Shown here in pieces: positions 9,089 through 17,468 of a stretch of 64,000 bases of DNA. Made by a program: the position numbers and the translations under genes. Below the pieces are notes generated by a model. The model did no database searches. It was given only the letters and a program-made list of their open reading frames with translations, and had not been told where the DNA came from. Source of the DNA: an uncultured Clostridia bacterium (GTDB lineage Bacteria > Bacillota > Clostridia > Oscillospirales > Acutalibacteraceae); contig CAMNXD010000003.1 of assembly GCA_946566955.1 (NCBI GenBank), positions 62,001 through 126,000 of the forward strand. Reading direction: 5' to 3'. Every line of letters starts with the position of its first letter. Position 1 is the stretch's first letter.

Positions 9089-9116
9089 GCGGATCTGGTG
9101 ATCCGCTTTTATTTTT
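9089..9116 (+). terminator. Rho-independent terminator of the rplU operon
   Basis: Perfect 7-base stem GCGGATC/GATCCGC (9089-9095 with 9100-9106), loop TGGT, then TTTTATTTTT. It ends 13 to 40 bases after the rpmA stop. Confidence 0.93.
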
Positions 9117-9142
9117 GACTTTAATTTCTTTTTATATAATAT
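9115..9142 (+). promoter_or_regulatory. Promoter of obg
   Basis: TTGACT (9115-9120) and TAATAT (9137-9142) with a 16-base spacer; a TATAAT overlaps the latter at 9135-9140. It starts in the tail of the preceding terminator. Confidence 0.6.
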
Positions 9143-9165
9143 AGATAGTGAGGATGTGATGAGAA

Positions 9166-10425
9166 GTGTTTGTAGATGTTGCAAAAATAACGGTCAAAGC
9201 TGGGAAAGGAGGAGATGGAGCAGTCTCTTTTCATAGAGATAAGTATACGGCTCATGGTGGTCCAGACGGCGGAAATGGCGGATGTGGTGGTTCTATAATT
9301 TTTATTGCGGATAGTAATCTTTCTACATTATCGGACTTTAGATATAAAAAGAAATTTTTTGCTCAGAACGGTCAAAATGGAACTTCTGGTAAAAAGAGCG
9401 GAAAAAAAGGAGAAGATTTAATTATAAAAGTCCCTTTTGGAACGCTTATAAAGGATTTAGAAACAGGGAAACTTTTGTGTGACGTTTCTCAAGCTAAGCA
9501 GTACGTAATTTCTCACGGAGGACGTGGCGGAGCCGGAAACATGAATTTTTCAACTTCTGTTAGGCAATCTCCGAGATTTTCAAAGCCTGGTGAAGAGACT
9601 AAAGAATTAGAGCTTAAACTTGAACTTAAATTGCTTGCAGATGTAGGATTAGTTGGTTACCCCAATGTTGGAAAGTCTACTGTTATTACTATGTGCAGTG
9701 AAGCAAAACCACAAATTGCAAATTATCATTTTACTACGTTGTCTCCGAAGTTAGGGGTCGTAAAGTATAGCAAAGACGTTTCTTTTGTTATGGCAGATAT
9801 ACCAGGGCTAATTGAAGGCGCTTGGAAAGGTGTGGGACTAGGCCATGAATTTTTACGTCACATCGAAAGGTGCCGGATGCTTGTCCATATTGTAGACGTT
9901 TCTGGAAGTGAGGGAAGAGATCCTGTAAAGGATTTTGAAAATATAAATGAAGAACTCAAAAAATTTAATCCTGAGCTTTTAAATAGACCTATGTTAGTGG
10001 TAGGAAATAAATGTGATATTGCTGAAAAGGGAAGCGTGGAAAGATTTAGAAATTATGTTGAAACTAAAGGGTATTTATATCTTTCGGCTGCAGCGTCTTC
10101 TAACACTGGAATAAAAGATATGCTAAATTTGATCGCTGAAAAGCTTAGTCACCTTCCGCCAGCATTTTTGTTTACTCCTGATATAAGCGACGAAGAAAGC
10201 ATTGACGACAAATTGGAAATAAAAAATAAAAATGGAATTTATTACGTAAAATCTATATGGCTTAAAAAACTAATAAAGTCCGTTAATTTTGATGATTACG
10301 ATTCTATGAATTATTTTCAAAATTCAATCGCCAAATCAGGTCTTACAGAAGACTTGAAAAAAGCTGGTATCCAAGAAGGAGACACCGTCAACGTAGACGA
10401 CATAGAGTTTGAATTTTATGAATAA
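9166..10425 (+). CDS. obg: GTPase Obg/CgtA
   Basis: Ribosome-associated GTPase acting in 50S maturation and stress signalling. The glycine-rich Obg fold occupies about 1-156 (KGGDGAVSFHRDK, GGRGGAGNMNF). The G domain has G1 GYPNVGKST, the Walker B/G3 stretch ADIPGLIEGA, and NKCD. A C-terminal OCT domain (about 340-419) is present, giving the Gram-positive three-domain form of normal length. The start is GTG. It lies downstream of rpmA, a classical location. Confidence 0.95.
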   Translation: MFVDVAKITVKAGKGGDGAVSFHRDKYTAHGGPDGGNGGCGGSIIFIADSNLSTLSDFRYKKKFFAQNGQNGTSGKKSGKKGEDLIIKVPFGTLIKDLETGKLLCDVSQAKQYVISHGGRGGAGNMNFSTSVRQSPRFSKPGEETKELELKLELKLLADVGLVGYPNVGKSTVITMCSEAKPQIANYHFTTLSPKLGVVKYSKDVSFVMADIPGLIEGAWKGVGLGHEFLRHIERCRMLVHIVDVSGSEGRDPVKDFENINEELKKFNPELLNRPMLVVGNKCDIAEKGSVERFRNYVETKGYLYLSAAASSNTGIKDMLNLIAEKLSHLPPAFLFTPDISDEESIDDKLEIKNKNGIYYVKSIWLKKLIKSVNFDDYDSMNYFQNSIAKSGLTEDLKKAGIQEGDTVNVDDIEFEFYE

Positions 10426-10518
10426 TGGGTTAGATAAGAATAACTTCAACAAGTATTTTCTAAAATTGCCGCAGCGGGAAATTTAAAAAACTAAATTAAA
10501 AAGGAAGAATTTTATTTC

Positions 10519-10887
10519 ATGGATAATGTATCTCAAATGAGTGCTCAAAGACTAGCATTTTTGGGTGATGCAGTCTATGAGCTGTTTATCCGAGAAAGGA
10601 TAGTAAACGAAGAAAAAGGACCCATCGGTGAGCTCAATAAATTGAAAGTTGGAAAGGTGTGTTGTGAGACTCAATCTGAAATGTTTAAAAAAATAGAAGG
10701 GATCTTAACCGAAGAAGAGTTTGCGATATGTAGACGTGGGAGAAATGTCCGCACGGGGAGAGTGCCAAAAAATAGCTCTGGGAGCGTTTACCATCAAGCA
10801 ACGGGTTTAGAGGCGCTTTTTGGGTATCTTTATTTAAAAAGAAGAATACTAAGAATAGAAGAACTTTTAAAAATAATGAATATATAA
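10519..10887 (+). CDS. mrnC: Mini-ribonuclease III
   Basis: A single RNase III catalytic domain without a double-stranded RNA-binding domain, 122 residues, as expected for MrnC, which matures 23S rRNA ends in Firmicutes. The catalytic signature LAFLGDAVYELFIRE carries D17 and E21, and the second acidic helix ATGLEALFGYLYL is present. An AAGGAAG precedes the ATG. It follows obg by 93 bases. Confidence 0.92.
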   Translation: MDNVSQMSAQRLAFLGDAVYELFIRERIVNEEKGPIGELNKLKVGKVCCETQSEMFKKIEGILTEEEFAICRRGRNVRTGRVPKNSSGSVYHQATGLEALFGYLYLKRRILRIEELLKIMNI

Positions 10888-10940
10888 CAAAAACGAGTTG
10901 AAAGTTAAGGCTATTTTATAATGGTAACTTTTAATGCTCA

Positions 10941-10969
10941 TTGATTATTCTTAAACTTTATGATACAAT
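10941..10969 (+). promoter_or_regulatory. Promoter of the small peptide pair
   Basis: TTGATT (10941-10946), 17-base spacer, TACAAT (10964-10969), preceded by TGA to give an extended -10. It lies 54 bases before the first peptide start. Confidence 0.7.
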
Positions 10970-11022
10970 GTTTAAGATCTTAGATAATCAAAATCTAAAT
11001 TCAAGAAAGGGTAGGAGAAATT

Positions 11023-11139
11023 ATGGATCCTTTGCAGGTACTTTATTGTGGCTTCGATTTTTTTGCCAAGCTAGGAGGATTTATCGACGTAGTTAAAAAA
11101 TTTACTGGCAGATTAATTGAAGGAATTAATCCAAAATAA
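11023..11139 (+). CDS. 38-residue amphipathic peptide, function unknown
   Basis: An ORF of 38 codons opening MDPLQVLYCGFDFFAKLGG and ending LIEGINPK. Support comes from context: an extended -10 promoter upstream, a TAGGAG ribosome binding site 5 bases before the ATG, and a second small ORF 35 bases downstream ending at a strong terminator. The sequence alternates hydrophobic residues (Leu, Val, Phe, Ile) with Asp and Lys so that one helical face would be greasy. It has no export leader. Membrane-active peptides of the phenol-soluble-modulin kind look similar in size and character, but no homology is claimed. Confidence 0.6.
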   Translation: MDPLQVLYCGFDFFAKLGGFIDVVKKFTGRLIEGINPK

Positions 11140-11174
11140 ATTTATAACTAAAATTGAAAGGTAGGTTAATAACG

Positions 11175-11363
11175 TTGAGTAAACATTTAGATGTAGCTAA
11201 ACAAGTTTGGGGAGACTTTTTAAACTGTGCTAAGCTTTTCACTTCTTTTAGTGGACTTATGGCTGCAGGTATAGCTCTTGTTAATGCCTTTAGACCAGAT
11301 ACTTTGAACGATTTATCTTTTACTAAGCCTAAGTCTAAGTCTAAACCAGTATCAAACCAATAA
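11175..11363 (+). CDS. 62-residue amphipathic protein, function unknown
   Basis: Second ORF of the pair. The likely start is TTG at 11175, with AAAGG/TAGG upstream; another TTG at 11154 has no ribosome binding site. The product has a helical N-terminal half (SKHLDVAKQVWGDFLN), a hydrophobic segment (FTSFSGLMAAGIALVNAF, about 24-41) and a basic Lys/Ser-rich tail ending KPVSNQ. It looks like a small membrane-associated protein. No family recognised. It shares a promoter and terminator with the 38-residue peptide. Confidence 0.55.
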   Translation: MSKHLDVAKQVWGDFLNCAKLFTSFSGLMAAGIALVNAFRPDTLNDLSFTKPKSKSKPVSNQ

Positions 11364-11394
11364 ACTTATAATTTTAACTAAACGCTTTATGATT

Positions 11395-12480
11395 TTACGC
11401 CCGGAAGCTTTCGAGCTTTTGGGTGATTTTATTTATTTTACTATAATTCATAGAGTGCGTGTATAGTGACTCGATTTTATCGTGTACTTCTCTTGCGTGA
11501 TATAAATTATTTATGGACTCTTTGAGAAATTCTTTGCAAATTTTGCTATTAAAATGAATAAGATTTTTGTTTTTTAATTCTAAAAATCTCTTTGTATACA
11601 TTTTTTCATGCTCTATATTTAATTTGCTGAAAGTTTCTGTAGGAGTAACGTGATTTTTCACAATAAATCCTAACTTAGAATCAGTGACTATAAGTGCTTC
11701 GAGGTGATCCTGAGGTGCAAAAGGAGACGGGCAAGCTATAACTTCATGGTTAAAACTTAATGCGTATGTTTTTAAAAATTCCAAAATTCTGCTTCCAACA
11801 ACGCTATAAGGATCATCAATAATTATTATTTTTTTACAAAGTTCATTTAAAGTATTTTCTAAAACTACGTATCCATCTGGAGTAACGGAGCTTATAAATC
11901 TTAGTTTTTCTTTTGGACTTTCAAAAGAAGTTTTTTTAATCAGTTTTTTGGCAAGTCTTTTGCAAAATGCATTTAGCTTTTCTAAGTTGATGCTTTCTTC
12001 AATTATTCTTGAAGTGGAATTATAAGCATAACCGTAAGCAGAGAGATATTTTTGAGAGGTTTTATGGAAATTTGAATTTTCTAGACATAAACCAATTATT
12101 TCTTTTTTAGAGAAGCTAAGCTTTTTGGAATCCCAATAATCGCCGAGGTTTATTATTTCATCTGCAACTCCTGGGAATATAGGGTCCATTACGTGCGGAG
12201 CAGTTCCATCTACTATACATCTTTTTTCTTTTTGTAAGATTATAGCGTCTAAAGATTTAGGATCTGAAGAGCATCTTATGATTTCGTGAGAAATCTTTTT
12301 TTTATAGGATTTTTCGGCTATCTTTTTCATCAAAGTAGATTTTCCTGTACCGGGTCCTCCTTTGAGAATATGGCAAAACCATCCTTCGGTTGGAAAATAT
12401 AGCTGATCGAACAAAGAAAAAAATCCAATGGGAGTATTAGCTCCTAAAAAAAATTCAGGGACGCAAAAATTAGTTTTCAT
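11395..12480 (-). CDS. P-loop ATPase of unknown function
   Basis: A 361-residue cytoplasmic P-loop protein resembling an uncharacterised family common in clostridia and bacilli. Walker A is HILKGGPGTGKST (about 38-49). Other recognisable stretches are GTAPHVMDPIFPGVADEIINLGDYWD and a hydrophobic strand ending in aspartates, KKIIIIDDPYSVVG, a possible Walker B. A second, degenerate ATPase half is likely in the C-terminal part. The start is ATG at 12480 with AAAGGAGTG upstream; a GTG at 12492 falls within that site. Its 3' end overlaps the terminator of the convergent peptide genes. Function unknown. Confidence 0.75.
   Translation of the reverse strand: MKTNFCVPEFFLGANTPIGFFSLFDQLYFPTEGWFCHILKGGPGTGKSTLMKKIAEKSYKKKISHEIIRCSSDPKSLDAIILQKEKRCIVDGTAPHVMDPIFPGVADEIINLGDYWDSKKLSFSKKEIIGLCLENSNFHKTSQKYLSAYGYAYNSTSRIIEESINLEKLNAFCKRLAKKLIKKTSFESPKEKLRFISSVTPDGYVVLENTLNELCKKIIIIDDPYSVVGSRILEFLKTYALSFNHEVIACPSPFAPQDHLEALIVTDSKLGFIVKNHVTPTETFSKLNIEHEKMYTKRFLELKNKNLIHFNSKICKEFLKESINNLYHAREVHDKIESLYTHSMNYSKINKITQKLESFRA
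11398..11430 (+). terminator. Rho-independent terminator of the peptide pair
   Basis: A 12-base stem including three G-U pairs (11398-11409 with 11414-11425) closed by a TTCG tetraloop, followed by ATTTTATTTATTTT. It lies inside the last codons of the convergent P-loop gene. Confidence 0.85.
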
Positions 12481-12642
12481 AATAAAATTCACTCCTTTTT
12501 GAGTATATTATGAATTTAGTTATTTTACTGTGACGACAAACGCTAGAAAACTCTTTAAATTTACTTTTTAAATACAGAATTTTTTAAGTGATTTTAGAAA
12601 GTTACGTATAAAAAAAGAAGATAAGTAAAAGCCACTTATCCT

Positions 12643-13623
12643 CTAATTATTATTGTCAACAAATTGTATTTTCCCTTTTTTAATTCTATTCAGAAAATCT
12701 TCAATTTCCATTAGCCGCTCATCGAATTTTTTCTTTTGTTCAGTTTTTAATATAGAATTTTTGGAATCAGAGTTATTGATTGAATTTATTAATTTGTCTA
12801 ACTTTTTCATATCTTTTATAATCATATAAAATACAGTTTCTACATGCAGGATAGTGCCTTTTAACCTATTAGTATAGTATTCAACTGTATTAAATTTAAA
12901 TTTATCTTTATTATACTCAGTATTAGATATTTTTACTAAATCGTTCGCCGCTTTTGCACAATCACCAACTGTTTCTCTCATTAGTTTTAATGCTTTTTTG
13001 TTCAAAGTTCTTTGTTTATTTGATGCAATATATGACAAATCCCGAGCTAATAAATTTATTTTCAAATTTTGATTTATTTTACTCGCTGATGAGTTTATCT
13101 GATTATATATATCATTAATATTTTTTAGAATAAATTCCTTATTTTCTTCCGATTGAGGTATGTTAAATTGATTGAAAAGTTCCTTAAATACTTTCTCTAA
13201 GTTGTTATCTATATCACTTAAATCTAAATCACTTTTGTTAAGTTCTTTCTTTTTGTTAATGATCTGTTCCTTAATCTTAAATACAACTGGAATTAATGCT
13301 GCCAATTTATTAGTGAAATTTCGAAACGAAGATTGAGCACTGCTGTTTGAGACGCATTTTCCATCGAGAATTTCATTAGCAGCTTCTTCTTTGGTAATTT
13401 TTCCATGTTTATATTCACTGTATGAGTTTAATATATTATCCTTAACTTCTAAAGGCTTAAATGTATTATAGACCATTTGCTCCGTTAAACTAAGATTTCC
13501 TTTGCCGTAATTTATTAATTCTTTGCAATAGTCGCAAGTTGCGCTCACTATTTCTGATAGCCTAACTTTCTTTCCTTTTTTATTATACTGAACTTTAATT
13601 TTTGTTATTTTTAAGTCATTCAT
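12643..13623 (-). CDS. Helical protein of unknown function, paralogue A
   Basis: A 326-residue, lysine- and asparagine-rich protein with no signal peptide, membrane segment or catalytic motif. It is clearly related to the gene just upstream on the same strand (13663-14586). Both open with an I.K.KV.Y.KK.KK..LSEI block, then YC.EL and a SEQ/TEQ-hVY motif; later they share K..L..LDL.Y..SN and a long amphipathic C-terminal helix. Mostly alpha-helical, possibly coiled coil. The ATG at 13623 follows AAGGAAGG; an in-frame GTG at 13632 abuts it. It is the second gene of a two-gene transcript. Not recognised; an endosymbiont-specific paralogous family is inferred. Confidence 0.7.
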   Translation of the reverse strand: MNDLKITKIKVQYNKKGKKVRLSEIVSATCDYCKELINYGKGNLSLTEQMVYNTFKPLEVKDNILNSYSEYKHGKITKEEAANEILDGKCVSNSSAQSSFRNFTNKLAALIPVVFKIKEQIINKKKELNKSDLDLSDIDNNLEKVFKELFNQFNIPQSEENKEFILKNINDIYNQINSSASKINQNLKINLLARDLSYIASNKQRTLNKKALKLMRETVGDCAKAANDLVKISNTEYNKDKFKFNTVEYYTNRLKGTILHVETVFYMIIKDMKKLDKLINSINNSDSKNSILKTEQKKKFDERLMEIEDFLNRIKKGKIQFVDNNN

Positions 13624-13662
13624 TTTTGTCACCTTCCTTAATTAGTTCAAATGATATTTTTC

Positions 13663-14586
13663 TTATATTTTTTTAAATGCTTCCATGAATGAATTTTTAA
13701 CTTTATAGTAGTCATAATATGTCTGAGAACGCTTTATGCTTGGTCCGCCATTTTCAATTATTTTTTTTTCTAATTTTTGCATACGATGGAAAATTGATTC
13801 GTATAATAATTTATAATGTTCTTTAGTTAGTTTTATCACATTAAAATAATAATTAGGTTCTTTTTTCTTAATGCCAGTATCAAGGTTGCAACTTTCAGCT
13901 TGCTCAATTAAATTGTTTATAGCTGTTGCCATTTCAGAAACAGTTTTTTTAGTAGCTTCTAGCTCTTTTTTTAGATTTTTCTTGAGTATGTTAGATGAAA
14001 GGTATTTTAAATCTGCAAGAGCTAAACGTATTTTTGAATTTGTTTTAAGTTTGTTGCAAAAATTGATTAATTTTTCAGACACTTCAGATATGTTGTTTAT
14101 AATAGTAACTTTATATTCGTCGTTAACTTCTTCAAGGAAATTAAGACATCTTTTAATTTCGTCAATGCTATCTTGGATAATTTCGTTTTTATCTCTTTTT
14201 GTGAAATCATTTAATTCGAAATTTCTCTGCATTCTTTTTTGATAATATTGAACCGAAACAGCACATTTATTAGTTTCATATCCAATTTTGATAATATTAT
14301 TAATTAAATTATTGAATGCATCATAAATTGTTTTAGCACACTTACAGCGGCCGTTAATAGAATGGCGGTTTTTATATGCTTCTTCTATTACTTTCTTTGT
14401 TAACTCTGGTTTAGCGTATACATATATAATCTGTTCAGATATAGAATTTGAACCTTTAAACTTTTCCAACTCATCACAATATTCTTTAACGGCGTTGAAT
14501 ATTTCTGATAGATGAATCTTCTTTTCTTTTTTCGAATAGTTAAATTTGACTTTTCTTATATCTATTATATCATCTATTTTACCCAT
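13663..14586 (-). CDS. Helical protein of unknown function, paralogue B
   Basis: A 307-residue relative of the downstream gene, alignable over nearly its whole length (RKVKFNYSKKEKKIHLSEIF near residues 11-30, then EYCDELEKF, SEQIIYVYAKP, and ADLKYLSSN). It contains a cysteine pair, RCKCAK, near residue 88 that the paralogue lacks. It is predicted cytoplasmic and helical. The ATG at 14586 has GGAGG 9 bases upstream. It is the first gene after a near-consensus promoter and ends 39 bases before paralogue A begins. No known domain recognised. Confidence 0.7.
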   Translation of the reverse strand: MGKIDDIIDIRKVKFNYSKKEKKIHLSEIFNAVKEYCDELEKFKGSNSISEQIIYVYAKPELTKKVIEEAYKNRHSINGRCKCAKTIYDAFNNLINNIIKIGYETNKCAVSVQYYQKRMQRNFELNDFTKRDKNEIIQDSIDEIKRCLNFLEEVNDEYKVTIINNISEVSEKLINFCNKLKTNSKIRLALADLKYLSSNILKKNLKKELEATKKTVSEMATAINNLIEQAESCNLDTGIKKKEPNYYFNVIKLTKEHYKLLYESIFHRMQKLEKKIIENGGPSIKRSQTYYDYYKVKNSFMEAFKKI

Positions 14587-14648
14587 TTTAAATAACCTCC
14601 TCAATAAAATGTTTCAATACAAAATAGATTTTATTTTGCATCTTATAA

Positions 14649-14677
14649 ATTTTATCATTTATTATGGAGATTGTCAA
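14649..14677 (-). promoter_or_regulatory. Promoter of the paralogous helical pair
   Basis: On the minus strand: TTGACA (14677-14672), 17-base spacer, TAAAAT (14654-14649), with TGA adjacent to the -10. It lies 62 bases before the paralogue B start and very close to the 3' end of the uracil-DNA glycosylase gene (14688). Confidence 0.8.
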
Positions 14678-14687
14678 TAAAAAAATT

Positions 14688-15266
14688 CTAATTTATATAT
14701 GTATGAGTACAAATTTCTAAAATTTTTTGCTTCAAATTTTGAAAATCTTCTTCAACCATTGGCTTTTGAGCAGGGTTGCGTAAAAGAGAAGCAGGGTGAA
14801 TTGTTGGCATCATCCAGATTTTCTTTTTTTTGTAAAAAAAGCCGTGCTGTTTAGTTATTTTTATAGAGGGATCTATAATTTTCATAGCGGCGATTCTTCC
14901 AACAGCTACTATTATTTTGGGTTTAATAAGTGCCACTTGATTTCTCAGCCAATCTATGCAGGAATCTTGTTCTTCGGGTAAAGGATCTCGGTTTTCCGGA
15001 GGTCTGCATTTAACTATATTAGCTATGTATATATTTTTGTTTCTATATAAATCAATTTCGCTTAGCATTGAATCCAAAAGCTTACCGGATCTTCCAACAA
15101 ACGGTTCTGCAAGGAGATCTTCTTTTTCTCCGGGACCTTCTCCTATAAACATAACTTCTGCTTTCATATTTCCGCAACCAAATACAATATTATTGCGTTT
15201 TTCGCATAGTCCACATTTTTTGCATTCTAAACAGTTTAATCTTAATTCTTCCCATGAATCGTACAT
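14688..15266 (-). CDS. Family 4 uracil-DNA glycosylase (iron-sulfur)
   Basis: Removes uracil from DNA in base-excision repair. The 192 residues carry the family 4 signature: motif 1 IGEGPGEKEDLLAEPFVGRSG (about 41-61), motif 2 HPASLLRNP near the C-terminus, and cysteines for a 4Fe-4S cluster (C15 and C18 in ECKKC, plus those in VKCRPPENRDP and DSCIDWL). AGGAGG precedes the ATG. It follows ychF by 20 bases on the same strand, so both are probably co-transcribed. Confidence 0.92.
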   Translation of the reverse strand: MYDSWEELRLNCLECKKCGLCEKRNNIVFGCGNMKAEVMFIGEGPGEKEDLLAEPFVGRSGKLLDSMLSEIDLYRNKNIYIANIVKCRPPENRDPLPEEQDSCIDWLRNQVALIKPKIIVAVGRIAAMKIIDPSIKITKQHGFFYKKKKIWMMPTIHPASLLRNPAQKPMVEEDFQNLKQKILEICTHTYIN

Positions 15267-15286
15267 ATTTTACCTCCTAAGTTTTG

Positions 15287-16381
15287 TTAAACGTTAAATC
15301 TAAAAAGTACAACATCGCCGTCTTGCATGACGTAATCTTTTCCTTCAGAGCGAATTAGACCTTTTTCTCTTGCTGCAGAAAGCGAGCCACACGAAACTAA
15401 ATTTTCATACGATATAACTTCAGCTCTTATGAATCCGCGCTCAAAATCGGAATGGATTTTACCTGCGGCTTGAGGTGCTTTAGTCCCTTTATTTATGGTC
15501 CAAGCTCTAACTTCTGGTTTACCTGCGGTTAAATATGAAATTAATCCGAGTAATTTATAGCACGCGAAGATTAATCTATCGAGCCCAGAGCTTTGAAGGT
15601 TCATGTCGGAGAGAAACATCATTTTTTCTTCAAGGTTCATTTCAGAAATTTGAGATTCAAACTCTGCGCAGATTGGAAGCAGTTCTGAGTTTTCTTTTTT
15701 AGCTATTTCTTCTACTTGTTTGAAAAAGGGATTTTTTTCTATACTCTTTGAAAAATCATTTTCTGATAAATTGGCTGCATATATAGTAGGTTTAGAAGTA
15801 AGGAGATCTAAAGAAGATAAATGTTCTTTTTCTTCGTCCGACCAATCCACTGCTTTGAGCATTATTCCCTTCAAGAGAGCTTCATGTGCTTTTTTACACG
15901 TTTCTAATTCAGAAGAATATTTAGAGTCAGACTTTAAAAGCTTATTAATTTTTTCAATTCTTTTTTCAATTAATTCTATATCCGAAAAAATAAGTTCCAT
16001 ATTTATGACTTCTATATCATTTTGTGGATTTACTTGATTATTTACGTGAATTATATTTTCATTTTCAAAACATCTTACAACATGTACTATTGCATCAACT
16101 TCACGTATATTAGCCAAAAATTTGTTTCCAAGACCTTCTCCTTTTGACGCTCCCTTTACTAAACCAGCAATATCTACAAATTCTATGGTGGCATAAGTTA
16201 CCTTTTCTGGGTGATAAATTTCTGCTAATTTTTCTAGTCTTTCATCGGGGACGGCAACTATTCCTACATTTGGTTCTATAGTACAGAAGGGATAATTCGC
16301 GCAGACAGCACCCGAATTTGTTATAGCATTAAAAAGAGTGCTTTTCCCAACATTTGGTAGACCTATTATTCCAATTTTCAT
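15287..16381 (-). CDS. ychF: Redox-regulated ATPase/GTPase YchF
   Basis: Obg-like P-loop NTPase, 364 residues, that prefers ATP and associates with ribosomes. G1 is [16 protein letters not shown] (about 6-21), followed by [33 protein letters not shown], and the C-terminal TGS domain ([32 protein letters not shown]). The ATG at 16381 has GGAGG 9 bases upstream. The longer reading frame to 16450 lacks conserved sequence and crosses the promoter. Confidence 0.94.
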   Translation of the reverse strand: MKIGIIGLPNVGKSTLFNAITNSGAVCANYPFCTIEPNVGIVAVPDERLEKLAEIYHPEKVTYATIEFVDIAGLVKGASKGEGLGNKFLANIREVDAIVHVVRCFENENIIHVNNQVNPQNDIEVINMELIFSDIELIEKRIEKINKLLKSDSKYSSELETCKKAHEALLKGIMLKAVDWSDEEKEHLSSLDLLTSKPTIYAANLSENDFSKSIEKNPFFKQVEEIAKKENSELLPICAEFESQISEMNLEEKMMFLSDMNLQSSGLDRLIFACYKLLGLISYLTAGKPEVRAWTINKGTKAPQAAGKIHSDFERGFIRAEVISYENLVSCGSLSAAREKGLIRSEGKDYVMQDGDVVLFRFNV

Positions 16382-16421
16382 TAAAGACTTCCTCCATAAT
16401 TTTGATTGAGTAGATAACCTT

Positions 16422-16450
16422 ATAATAAGATAAAATTGAGTTTTTATCAA
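16422..16450 (-). promoter_or_regulatory. Promoter of ychF
   Basis: Minus strand TTGATA (16450-16445), 17-base spacer, TATTAT (16427-16422), 41 bases before the ychF start codon. Confidence 0.55.
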
Positions 16451-16531
16451 TAAATAATTTTTGAGATGTGAATCACTATTGATTAAATTAATTTAAATTT
16501 TCAAAAGAATTGTTATTTTTTAATAAAAATA

Positions 16532-16559
16532 TTTACAAATTATATAAATATGTTATAAT
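16532..16559 (+). promoter_or_regulatory. Promoter of the phospholipase C operon
   Basis: TTTACA (16532-16537), 16-base spacer, TATAAT (16554-16559) preceded by TGT. The leader to the phospholipase start is about 95 bases and contains a second GGAGGG (near 16600) with no usable start. Confidence 0.6.
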
Positions 16560-16659
16560 GGATATAAATGTCGTTATTTTTAAGACAAATTCTGTATAAA
16601 GGAGGGAATAAATTTCTTTTTATTTTTAATAAAATTTGGTAAAACAGGAGGAAAGTCAG

Positions 16660-17448
16660 ATGAGAAAAAATAATTACATAAAAGCATTATCAATTTTGAT
16701 GGGGTCAGTTTTTATGGGTGCTTTTTGGGGGCCAGCTGTTTCGGCCTTTAACTCTGAGACTCATAAATACGTCACGCAATCTAGTTTAGGTTTTATGAAT
16801 GATTTAAGCGGAGATTTGAAAAACCACAAAAAAATCTCGAGTGATTTAGAGCTTTCAATTCTTAAGGATTTAGAGGAAAAGTATAAAAATCATATAATAG
16901 AATTTAGTTTAAAGCCGGATTCCGATGAAAACGACGGTGCTTTTAAAAAGCATTTTTATAATCCAGTTACAGAAAAAAACTTTATGAATGAGGAAGAAAC
17001 TGCACTTAAAAAGTGTAAAACTCATTTTGAAGCTGCGCTTGAAAATTTTAAAAATGGAGACAAAGATAAGTCTTATGAAGAACTTGGAAGATCAATTCAC
17101 TTTCTGGAGGACTTGAGCACTTGCGTGCATACAGGATATGATCAACCTATAGATGCAATTGCTAAACTCTCACTTCATGTAGAATTTGAGAAAATTTGTG
17201 ATGCAGTTAGTTCTAAGTGTAAAGCTGTTATACCTATAAGCAGCCTTGATTACTATGAACAAAACACCTTAGAAAATATAGCTAAATCAGTGGCGGTTTT
17301 ATCTATGGATAACTTTTATTTACTTGAAAATATCAGCTTAGATTCTCAGGAAGACTTGGCATCAAACGCAGTTTTGAATGCTCAAAAGAAAGTAGGGGGG
17401 CTAATCTACAAATTTATAAAAGAAGCAGCTAAATCAGCACTATATTAA
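16660..17448 (+). CDS. Secreted zinc-dependent phospholipase C
   Basis: Resembles the catalytic domain of Clostridium perfringens alpha-toxin and Bacillus cereus phosphatidylcholine phospholipase C. The 262-residue precursor has a signal peptide (about 1-29, ending AVSA). Candidate zinc ligands follow the family spacing: H35, D87 (KPDSDEN), H98 (KKHFYNP), H147 and D151 (SIHFLED), H157, H173 and E177 (LHVEFE). The closing NAQKKVGGLIYKFIKEA matches the last helix of the toxin domain. No C-terminal membrane-binding (PLAT/C2) domain follows, so it is a single-domain enzyme. The mature N-terminal Trp of the family is not obvious (Phe30 after the predicted cleavage; W23 lies inside the signal). AGGAGG precedes the ATG. 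First gene of three in a row encoding exported proteins. Confidence 0.87.
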   Translation: MRKNNYIKALSILMGSVFMGAFWGPAVSAFNSETHKYVTQSSLGFMNDLSGDLKNHKKISSDLELSILKDLEEKYKNHIIEFSLKPDSDENDGAFKKHFYNPVTEKNFMNEEETALKKCKTHFEAALENFKNGDKDKSYEELGRSIHFLEDLSTCVHTGYDQPIDAIAKLSLHVEFEKICDAVSSKCKAVIPISSLDYYEQNTLENIAKSVAVLSMDNFYLLENISLDSQEDLASNAVLNAQKKVGGLIYKFIKEAAKSALY

Positions 17449-17468
17449 GTTATTTAGGAGGTAAACAT

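Noticed and set aside
10898..10934. Terminator after mrnC
   Set aside because: TTGAAAGTTA and TAACTTTTAA can pair over a 17-base loop, but the stem is AT-only with no T-run, so I do not call it.
11074..11083. Gly-Gly in the 38-residue peptide as a bacteriocin leader site
   Set aside because: It lies mid-peptide without the acidic/hydrophobic leader pattern that precedes true double-glycine sites, and no transporter is near.
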